In this document: positions 58,018 through 64,000 of the stretch, one piece after another
Layout: every line of letters starts with the position of its first letter
How positions within the stretch are numbered: position 1 is the first letter of the stretch
From: Serratia liquefaciens
GTDB taxonomy: Bacteria > Pseudomonadota > Gammaproteobacteria > Enterobacterales > Enterobacteriaceae
NCBI RefSeq assembly: GCF_027594825.1
Contig: NZ_CP088930.1
Coordinates: forward strand, 2,417,019 to 2,481,018
Length of the DNA stretch: 64,000 nucleotides
Reading direction: 5' to 3'
Translations under genes and position numbers: made by a program
The notes under the pieces: generated by a model
What the model saw: only the letters and a program-made list of their open reading frames with translations
What the model was told of the DNA's origin: nothing
Databases searched by the model: none

Positions 58018-59243
58018 ATAAATTTGTGGTTATTGTTTTAGATGGTTTCGGTATCGGTGCCATGGACGATGTCGCCCACCAGCGCCCCCTTGATATTGGA
58101 GCCAATACCTGCGGCCATATCTTGCAAAAATACGGCCTGCTACGGTTGCCGACATTAGAGAAATTGGGCCTGATTAACGCTTTGGGATATCAGCCAGACA
58201 ATGTGATGCACCCCAATCCGGCGGCAAATTACGGCAGCGCAAATTTGCAGCATCAGGGGGCCGACTCCTTTATGGGACATCAGGAGATCATGGGCACTCG
58301 CCCTGGCATCCCATTGTTGATGCCCTTTTCCCAAGTCAGGGAACAGGTGGCTTCGGCGCTTAATGATGCCGGGTTCCTGGTAGAACGTGTCGCGGTCGAG
58401 GACGGTTTATGCTACCTGCGAATTAACGGATGCGTCGCCATCGGCGATAACCTCGAGACCGATCCCGGCCAGGTTTATAATGTGACTGCCAATTTGGATG
58501 CCATTGATTTCGCCACCGTTCGCGCCATTGGTGACATCGTTCGCAGCCAGGTTCAAGTCGGCCGGGTGATTGTCTTTGGCGGCAACATTGGCAGTAATGC
58601 CGCTTTGCACCATGCCGCCGAAACCCGCGCAAAGCGCTATGTCGGGATCAATGCCCCCAAGTCAGGCGTCTATGGCCATGGCTTTACCGTTGTCCATCTC
58701 GGTTATGGCGTCGATGCAAGCCAGCAAACCGCCGCCAGTTTGCACTCATCAGGCGTACCGACGGTGTTAATCGGCAAAGTCGCAGATATCGTCATCAATC
58801 CTCACGGAATAAATTATCAGGGCATTTCCAATTCGGAAGAGATCATGCAATTAACCTTGCAGGCGGTCGAACAGCCGGGACAGGCCTTTATCTGTACCAA
58901 TATCCAGGAAACAGATCTGGCCGGCCATGCCGAAAACAGCGATCGCTACGCTGAGCGATTACAGGTCGTTGACGGTTACCTGGCGCAATTACTGGCTCGA
59001 CTCGGCGAAGACGACGCCCTGCTGGTGATGGCCGACCACGGAAATGATCCGACGATTGGTCACTCGCGCCATACCCGAGAAAAAGTGCCATTACTCTTCT
59101 GGCGCCCCGGCGTTCAAGGCGTCTATTTGGGCGAGCGTTCAACCCTGGCTGACGTCGGGGCTACGGTCTGCGACGCCTTTGGCGCTCCGGCACCTCAAAG
59201 CGGCCATTCGTTCTTCCCGCAAATGAATAAGGGACAACCATGA
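58014..59243 (+). CDS. yhfW: YhfW, phosphopentomutase-like metalloenzyme (GTG start)
   Basis: A 409-residue alkaline-phosphatase-superfamily protein close to DeoB. Metal-site stretches are VIVLDGFGIGAMDD and VMADHGNDPTIGHSRHTRE. The phospho-acceptor region DSFMGHQEIMGT aligns with DTxTGHWE of phosphopentomutase, with Ser85 where the phospho-threonine normally sits. Family members move phosphate between carbons of a sugar phosphate; the substrate is unknown. AGGAG precedes GTG 58014, which overlaps the yhfX stop (GTGA). Confidence 0.87.
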   Translation: MNKFVVIVLDGFGIGAMDDVAHQRPLDIGANTCGHILQKYGLLRLPTLEKLGLINALGYQPDNVMHPNPAANYGSANLQHQGADSFMGHQEIMGTRPGIPLLMPFSQVREQVASALNDAGFLVERVAVEDGLCYLRINGCVAIGDNLETDPGQVYNVTANLDAIDFATVRAIGDIVRSQVQVGRVIVFGGNIGSNAALHHAAETRAKRYVGINAPKSGVYGHGFTVVHLGYGVDASQQTAASLHSSGVPTVLIGKVADIVINPHGINYQGISNSEEIMQLTLQAVEQPGQAFICTNIQETDLAGHAENSDRYAERLQVVDGYLAQLLARLGEDDALLVMADHGNDPTIGHSRHTREKVPLLFWRPGVQGVYLGERSTLADVGATVCDAFGAPAPQSGHSFFPQMNKGQP

Positions 59244-60139
59244 ATCCTTCATCGCAATTTGATCGACGTGGCTATACCTATGCGCACGAACATCTGCATA
59301 TTGATCTGTCACCGTTCAAACAGAATATAGATTGCCGACTGGATTGTTACGCACTCCTCGTGGATGAAATGAAAGCGCTGGTCAATAAAGGCGTATTGAA
59401 CCTGGTTGAGGTCACGAACCGCTATATGGGGCGTAATCCTCAATTTATGCTGGATTTGATGCAAGAAACCGGCATAAACATTCTGGCATCAACCGGTTAC
59501 TACCAACAGGATTTCTATCCGCCACATGTTGCTCAACGCAGCGTGCAGCAGTTGGCGCAAGAAATGATCGACGAAATTGAGCACGGCATTGACGGCACAA
59601 CGCTTCGCGCCAGCGTAATTGCAGAAATTGGCAGCAGCGAAGGCACCATTACCCCCACGGAAGAGAAAGTATTCCATGCTGCTGCCCTGGCACATTTAGC
59701 CACCGGAAAACCCATTTCTACGCATACCAGTTTCAGCACCATGGGATTGGAGCAGTTGCAGCTATTAATGCGCTATGGTGTCGATGCAGAACATATTGTT
59801 ATTGGCCACTGCGATTTATGCGATCAGCTGGATACCTTGCTGAGGATTACTGAAACCGGCGCTTTTATTCAATTCGACACTATCGGCAAAAACGATTACT
59901 ACCCGGACGAAAAACGCGTGGCGACATTGCTGGCGCTTTCTCAACGCGGACTATTGGGCCAGGTAATGCTTTCCATGGATATCACCCGGCGTTCCCACCT
60001 GGCCGCAAATGGCGGTCTGGGATTCAGTTATCTCATTGATAAATTTGTTCCGATGCTGCTGCAGGCAGGGATACCGCAACAAGATATTGACCATATGCTG
60101 TGCACCAACCCAAACACTTTCTTCAGAGGACAAGAATAA
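59240..60139 (+). CDS. php: Phosphotriesterase homology protein Php
   Basis: A 299-residue amidohydrolase-fold protein. Binuclear metal ligands can be assigned: His16 and His18 (AHEHLHID), Glu129 (VIAEIGSSEG, where true phosphotriesterase has carboxylated Lys), His162 (ISTHTSF), His190 (IGHCDL) and Asp247 (SMDITRRSH). E. coli Php has no firmly known substrate. Its ATG overlaps the yhfW stop (ATGA) and its TAA overlaps the yhfU ATG, so the three are tightly coupled. Confidence 0.9.
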   Translation: MNPSSQFDRRGYTYAHEHLHIDLSPFKQNIDCRLDCYALLVDEMKALVNKGVLNLVEVTNRYMGRNPQFMLDLMQETGINILASTGYYQQDFYPPHVAQRSVQQLAQEMIDEIEHGIDGTTLRASVIAEIGSSEGTITPTEEKVFHAAALAHLATGKPISTHTSFSTMGLEQLQLLMRYGVDAEHIVIGHCDLCDQLDTLLRITETGAFIQFDTIGKNDYYPDEKRVATLLALSQRGLLGQVMLSMDITRRSHLAANGGLGFSYLIDKFVPMLLQAGIPQQDIDHMLCTNPNTFFRGQE

Positions 60140-60492
60140 TGAAAAAGATCGGTATTGCAGGTTTACAACGCGAGCAAATTAAACAGGCTATCGAATCAGC
60201 CGCCCCCGGTAAATTTGAGTGTTTTATTCAAAACGACATGGAAGCGGCCAGCAAAGTCAAAAGTGGCGAGTTGGATTACTTTATTGGCGCCTGCAATACC
60301 GGTGCCGGTGCCGCGTTATCCATCGCTATCGCGATTATCGGTTATAACCGCTGTTGCACCATTGCCAAACCGGGAATACAGGCAAAAGAAGAACAAATAA
60401 TAAAATGGGTCAACGAAGGCAAAGTGGCCTTTGGCCTTTCGGTGGAACATGTTGAACATGCCATCCCGATGCTGATGGGTCATTTGAATTAA
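60139..60492 (+). CDS. yhfU: YhfU, DUF2620 protein
   Basis: A 117-residue cytosolic protein beginning MKKIGIAGLQREQIKQAIES. It resembles the small alpha/beta PTS IIB fold, with GELDYFIGACNTGAGAALSI forming a conserved central segment with a Cys. Its function is unknown. The start overlaps the php stop (TAATG). yhfT, a membrane protein, follows after 10 bases, so YhfU may be a partner of YhfT; that is inference. Confidence 0.85.
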   Translation: MKKIGIAGLQREQIKQAIESAAPGKFECFIQNDMEAASKVKSGELDYFIGACNTGAGAALSIAIAIIGYNRCCTIAKPGIQAKEEQIIKWVNEGKVAFGLSVEHVEHAIPMLMGHLN

Positions 60493-60502
60493 GGGGCTAT
60501 CC

Positions 60503-61804
60503 ATGGAGCAGTATTTGCATATTGTTATTGTCGCTTTGCTAACGGGAATGACCTCGCTGCTTTCTCATCGTTCCGTTGCCGTATTTCACGACGGCATTCG
60601 TCCGATTCTGCCGCAACTGGTTGAAGGGAATATGAATCGCCGTGAAGCCGGCAGCATTGCATTTGGTTTGAGCATCGGCTTCGTCGCATCCGTCGGGATC
60701 TCCTTTACCCTCTCAACCGGGCTGTTGAACAGTTGGTTGCTGTTTTTACCCACCGACATCATCGGCGTACTGGCCTTTAACAGCTACCTGGCTTTCGCTT
60801 TGGGCATGGCCTGGGGAGTATTGGTGCTGACCAGTTTGGTGCCGATCAATACCCTGCTGACCGCGCTTCCCGTGGATATCCTCGGTTCACTGGGCGAGCT
60901 TTCCAGCCCGGTGATTTCGGCCTTCGCGCTGTTCCCACTGGTGGCTATTTTCTATCAATTCGGCTGGCGCCATAGCCTGCTGGCCGCCGTTGCCGTACTG
61001 ATGTCGCGCGTCATTGTCGTGCGCTTTTATCCTTCACTCTTTCCAGAGTCGATTGAGATATTCGTCGGAATGGTGATGTTGCTGGGGATTGCGATATTTC
61101 GTGATATCTCACAGCACAAGCATCATGAAGAAAACCATGGCACCTCCGTTTTCGAGGAAAGAACCTCTCGCATTATCAAGAATCTGCCGCTGCTCGCCAT
61201 TACCGGTGCGCTAATCTCGACGGTTGCCAGCCTTAAGCTGTTTGGAGGCTCTGAGGTTTCGATCTATACGCTGGCAAAAGCCTGGGCCCCCGGGGTATCA
61301 CCGGAAGAATCCGCTGCGTTGGTCAATCAAGCTGCGCTGGCTGAGTTTATGCGTGGCCTGGGCTTTATTCCGCTCATCGCAACCACTGCGTTAGCCACTG
61401 GGGTGTACGCCGTCGCCGGTTTTACCTTCGTCTTTACCGTCGGTTATCTGGCCCCCTCGCCCTGGTTAGCCGCCATTTTAGGGGCCCTGACCATCACGTT
61501 GGAAGTGCTGCTGTTGCGGACTATCGGCCGTTGGTTAAGCAACTATCCCTCGGTTCGTAATGCCTCGGACAGCATCCGCAATGCCATGAACATGCTGATG
61601 GAATTTGCTTTGCTGATCGGCGCTATTTTCGCCTCTATCAAGATGGCGGGCTATACCGGCTTCAGCATCACCGCAGCCCTGTACTTCCTTAATGAAGCAC
61701 TGGGGCGTCCTATATTGAAAATTGCCGCCCCGGTAGTGGCAACCATAATATGCGGTATTTTATTGAACATTTTGTATTTCTTAGGGTTGTTCGTCGTTAA
61801 CTAA
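60503..61804 (+). CDS. yhfT: YhfT, polytopic inner-membrane transporter-like protein
   Basis: A 433-residue protein with about 10-12 hydrophobic segments. Conserved stretches are TGMTSLLSHRSVAVFHDGIR, NRREAGSIAFGLSIGFVASV, LSSPVISAFALFPLVAIFYQ and QAALAEFMRGLGFIPLIATT. It is likely the uptake protein for the cluster substrate. In E. coli yhfS (aminotransferase-like) follows; here there is no yhfS, and a secreted acid phosphatase gene comes after 59 bases. Confidence 0.88.
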   Translation: MEQYLHIVIVALLTGMTSLLSHRSVAVFHDGIRPILPQLVEGNMNRREAGSIAFGLSIGFVASVGISFTLSTGLLNSWLLFLPTDIIGVLAFNSYLAFALGMAWGVLVLTSLVPINTLLTALPVDILGSLGELSSPVISAFALFPLVAIFYQFGWRHSLLAAVAVLMSRVIVVRFYPSLFPESIEIFVGMVMLLGIAIFRDISQHKHHEENHGTSVFEERTSRIIKNLPLLAITGALISTVASLKLFGGSEVSIYTLAKAWAPGVSPEESAALVNQAALAEFMRGLGFIPLIATTALATGVYAVAGFTFVFTVGYLAPSPWLAAILGALTITLEVLLLRTIGRWLSNYPSVRNASDSIRNAMNMLMEFALLIGAIFASIKMAGYTGFSITAALYFLNEALGRPILKIAAPVVATIICGILLNILYFLGLFVVN

Positions 61805-61816
61805 CCAAGCGTATTA

Positions 61817-61845
61817 AACGGAATATCTGACCAATAACGGAATAT
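61817..61845 (+). repeat. Two direct repeats AACGGAATAT in the phosphatase leader
   Basis: AACGGAATAT occurs at 61817-61826 and 61836-61845, a 19-bp period (about two helical turns), directly before the acid phosphatase gene. It may be an activator site giving that gene its own regulation. Confidence 0.4.
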
Positions 61846-61863
61846 AAACACAGGGGAATCATA

Positions 61864-62736
61864 ATGAAAATAGAGAATAATAAAAACGCAACCCGCTCAA
61901 AGTGCTTTGCAGCATTAGCATTACTCTTGGGTTCTACGGCATTTTTATCGGCGGCCCACGCAAACAACGATACCGCACCCAATAACGATCCAACTGAAAC
62001 CTGGCGCACCGATTATAGCGATATCGGTTATCCGGACGTGGGTTTTTCCCCTTATATCAAAGGGTGGATTAAGGGTTATCTGACACCGGCAGATTACCCT
62101 GACGGCGCAAAAATTCTGCCGCCGCCGCCAAAAGAGCATTCCGCAGCAGCAAAAAGCGATATTGAAACGTTCCATGAATTACGACAGCTGCGCGATACGC
62201 CACGCGGCCAGCTGGCAATCCAAGATGCCAAGCTCTCCTTCAACCATATTGGCAGCGCATTTTCGCCGGCGCTGGGCATCACTATTTCACGTAAAAATAC
62301 GCCTCATTTGCACCTGCTGCTCAGCCGAGTTTTTACCGATGCGGGTTATGCCTCCAATGACACCAAAAAAGCGTTTAGCCGAATTCGGCCCTACTCGGCA
62401 TTACGTATCGACAGTTGCACGCCTAAAGAACATAGCGCGTTAAGTAACGACGGCGGCTCTTATCCCTCTGGTCATGCCGTCACCGGGATGATGTGGGCCA
62501 TGACGTTAACCGCCATGGAGCCACAGCTGGCAACCCCGTTAATGAAAAAAGGCTATGAGTTTGGTCGTAGTCGTCTGATCTGCGGCGTACATTGGGAAAG
62601 CGATGTCAACGCGGGTCGCTTCCTTGCTGCCGGCGCTTTCGCTCGCCTGCAGGCCAGCCCCGAATATCAAAAACAATTCCGCGAAGCCAAGCTGGAAGTC
62701 GACCGTTTATTAGCGCAAAAACAAGGCAGTAAATAA
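61864..62736 (+). CDS. Periplasmic class A non-specific acid phosphatase (PhoN-like)
   Basis: A 290-residue PAP2-superfamily enzyme with an N-terminal signal peptide (about 33 residues, ending AAHA). The three catalytic motifs are complete: KX6RP (Lys168-Pro176), PSGH (201-204) and SRX5HX3D (Ser236-Asp247). It hydrolyses many organic phosphate monoesters in the periplasm. The mature N-terminus (NNDTAPNNDPTETWRTD) is longer than in Salmonella PhoN (about 250 residues in all). AGGGGA precedes the ATG. It is placed as the last gene of the yhf cluster, so the released alcohol may be the transported substrate; this is inference. Confidence 0.9.
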   Translation: MKIENNKNATRSKCFAALALLLGSTAFLSAAHANNDTAPNNDPTETWRTDYSDIGYPDVGFSPYIKGWIKGYLTPADYPDGAKILPPPPKEHSAAAKSDIETFHELRQLRDTPRGQLAIQDAKLSFNHIGSAFSPALGITISRKNTPHLHLLLSRVFTDAGYASNDTKKAFSRIRPYSALRIDSCTPKEHSALSNDGGSYPSGHAVTGMMWAMTLTAMEPQLATPLMKKGYEFGRSRLICGVHWESDVNAGRFLAAGAFARLQASPEYQKQFREAKLEVDRLLAQKQGSK

Positions 62737-62792
62737 ACGTCAGCGCGGATTACCCGGCACATTAGGCGAAAGTCATCATCGTAAAAATGCCC

Positions 62793-62828
62793 AGGTTTGC
62801 GCAGAGAGTGTGGCTGCGCAAGCCTTTC
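62793..62828 (+). terminator. Terminator after the acid phosphatase gene
   Basis: AGGTTTGCGCA (62793-62803) pairs with TGCGCAAGCCT (62815-62825), with one G-T pair, then TTTCCCC. It closes the yhf-phosphatase transcription unit. Confidence 0.65.
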
Positions 62829-62910
62829 CCCATAACAATTATCCCCACCGTGACGCATCCGCGCAGCTCAACTTCAACGAAGTTTTATGTCTGGACGTCA
62901 GCCTGAAATA

Positions 62911-62926
62911 GTTGAAGTCGATCACA
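62911..62926. promoter_or_regulatory. Probable CRP site upstream of gntK
   Basis: GTTGAAGTCGATCACA matches TGTGA-N6-TCACA in the right half and 3 of 5 in the left. gnt genes are known CRP targets. Confidence 0.5.
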
Positions 62927-62980
62927 AATAATGACTTTGCCAACGGAAGCCGATTGCAACCGGCGAAACTTCCTTCGACA

Positions 62981-63010
62981 ATGTTACCGATAACATGTTA
63001 CCGGTAACAA
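62981..63010. promoter_or_regulatory. Two overlapping GntR (gluconate repressor) operators
   Basis: ATGTTACCGATAACAT (62981-62996) and ATGTTACCGGTAACAA (62995-63010) each match the E. coli GntR operator ATGTTACC-N-GTAACAT and share two bases. They lie 42 bases before gntK, so GntR would repress until gluconate is present. The GntR gene itself is not in the window. The 315-base gap 62737-63051 holds these sites and the preceding terminator and CRP site. Confidence 0.85.
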
Positions 63011-63051
63011 CTTGTATAGGGTAACGCCACCTGTCGTTTTGGAGCTAAGCC

Positions 63052-63591
63052 ATGACCAATAATCAAAACCGTATTTACGTCATTATGGGCGTTTCCGGCA
63101 GCGGCAAGTCCGCCGTGGCCGCCGCAGCGGCCCGCCAACTGTCTGCCGGGTTCCTTGACGGTGACTTTCTGCACCCGCGCAGCAATATCCTGAAAATGGC
63201 CGCCGGTGAACCGCTGAATGATGACGATCGCGCCCCCTGGCTGGCCGCACTCAACGACGCGGCTTTCGCCATGCAACGCACCAATACTGTTTCGGTCATT
63301 GTCTGTTCGGCGCTGAAAAAGCACTACCGCGATCGCCTGCGCGCCGGTAACGGTAACCTGTCGTTCATCTACCTGCACGGCGATTTTCCGGTGATCGAAG
63401 CCCGCCTGGCTGCGCGTAACGGCCACTTCTTCAAGCCACAGATGCTGGTAACGCAGTTCGCGGCGCTGGAGCAACCGGGCGCGGACGAAAGCGACGTCAT
63501 GTCCGTGGACATCAACCAGCCGCTGGAAGCCGTCATCGCCGATACCGTGCGACATATTCAGAGTTTCCTGCCTCAGGACGTATGCGCGTGA
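63052..63591 (+). CDS. gntK: Gluconokinase GntK
   Basis: A 179-residue P-loop kinase that makes 6-phosphogluconate from gluconate and ATP. Walker A is GVSGSGKS (13-20), followed by FLDGDFLHPRSNILKMAAGE, PLNDDDRAPWL and CSALKKHYRDRLR. GGAGCTAAGCC lies before the ATG. Its TGA overlaps the GTG start of gntU. This pair is standard for the gluconate GntI system. Confidence 0.95.
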   Translation: MTNNQNRIYVIMGVSGSGKSAVAAAAARQLSAGFLDGDFLHPRSNILKMAAGEPLNDDDRAPWLAALNDAAFAMQRTNTVSVIVCSALKKHYRDRLRAGNGNLSFIYLHGDFPVIEARLAARNGHFFKPQMLVTQFAALEQPGADESDVMSVDINQPLEAVIADTVRHIQSFLPQDVCA

Positions 63592-64000
63592 ATACTGTAA
63601 CGCTGGTCGGTACTGCAGTCGGCTCGGTTCTATTACTGCTGTTTTTGGTGATGAAGGCGCGTATGCACGCCTTCGTCGCCTTAATGTTGGTGTCTATCGC
63701 TGCCGGTATTTTCTCCGGCATGCCGCTGGACCGCATCGCCGACACCATGCAAAAAGGCATGGGCGATACGCTGGGCTTCCTGGCTATCGTAGTGGCGCTG
63801 GGCGCCATGTTCGGCAAGATACTGCACGAGGTCGGTGCACTCGATCAAATTGCGGCACATTTGCTGAAACGTTTCGGCCAAAGTAAGGCGCATTACGCGC
63901 TCGGCATCGCCGGATTGATCTGCGCCCTGCCGCTGTTCTTTGACGTGGCGGTGGTACTGCTGATCGGCATTGTGTTTGCCGTCGCACGTCGCACCGACGG
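63588..64000 (+). CDS. gntU: Gluconate transporter GntU, N-terminal part (cut by window edge)
   Basis: An open frame continues past the right edge, giving about 137 residues of a GntP-family permease. It begins (GTG) VNTVTLVGTAVGSVLLLLFL and continues KARMHAFVALMLVSIAAGIF, SGMPLDRIADTMQKGMG and GALDQIAAHLLKRFG. It matches E. coli GntU position for position when started at GTG 63588; an ATG at 63582 is possible but too close to the AGGA. It takes up gluconate for GntK and is coupled to gntK by the GTGA overlap. Confidence 0.9.
   Translation, partial: MNTVTLVGTAVGSVLLLLFLVMKARMHAFVALMLVSIAAGIFSGMPLDRIADTMQKGMGDTLGFLAIVVALGAMFGKILHEVGALDQIAAHLLKRFGQSKAHYALGIAGLICALPLFFDVAVVLLIGIVFAVARRTD

Overview
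The window reads as chromosomal DNA of a Serratia species (Yersiniaceae, Enterobacterales). About two thirds is a backbone whose gene content and order match the E. coli dnaB-qor-pspG-dusA-zur-csbD-dinF-lexA-dgkA-plsB-ubiA-ubiC-malM-lamB-malK-malEFG-psiE-pgi-lysC-yjbB-metH-iclR stretch. The genus call rests on an shlBA haemolysin pair whose 1615-residue ShlA is collinear with Serratia ShlA. I cannot fix the species; it looks more divergent than S. marcescens ShlA as I remember it. The DNA is GC-rich except in parts of the accessory region near 54-62 kb.

Layout: 1-3 kb holds the start of dnaB (cut by the left edge), qor, an LprI-like secreted protein and pspG with a clear sigma-54 promoter. 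At 3-6 kb come dusA and an accessory operon of a TPR protein, an ECF sigma factor and an anti-sigma factor; the sigma gene has no ordinary start codon after its Shine-Dalgarno. At 6.2-14 kb lie zur, csbD, dinF, lexA (two SOS boxes), dgkA, plsB, ubiA and ubiC. At 14.4-17.8 kb an accessory operon encodes an MHS transporter, a LacI-type regulator and a nucleoside hydrolase, with a perfect 18-bp palindrome upstream as candidate operator.

At 17.8-26.3 kb is the divergent maltose regulon, with MalT and CRP sites between the arms. Its malK arm begins with a truncated, apparently non-catalytic GH13 glucosidase fragment overlapping malK. psiE, a Wzi-family capsule outer-membrane protein, pgi, a CPA1-type antiporter, the lysine riboswitch with lysC, and a PanS-like transporter follow to 35 kb. 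shlBA occupies 35.5-42.1 kb. Then come the phosphate transporter yjbB, a phnSTUV-like ABC importer with a cytosolic phosphatase-superfamily enzyme and a divergent GntR regulator, and metH with iclR.

From 54.1 to 62.7 kb, next to iclR where E. coli has aceBAK, lies a yhf-type operon (yhfZ, yhfY, yhfX, yhfW, php, yhfU, yhfT). It lacks yhfS, ends in a secreted class A acid phosphatase, and carries an unrecognised gene with lysozyme-like motifs between yhfZ and yhfY. It is preceded by a 120-bp foldback element. This is the least understood and most interesting part of the window. The right end is gluconate catabolism (gntK and partial gntU) behind two overlapping GntR operators and a probable CRP site. 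No tRNA, rRNA, CRISPR array, transposase or prophage gene was seen.
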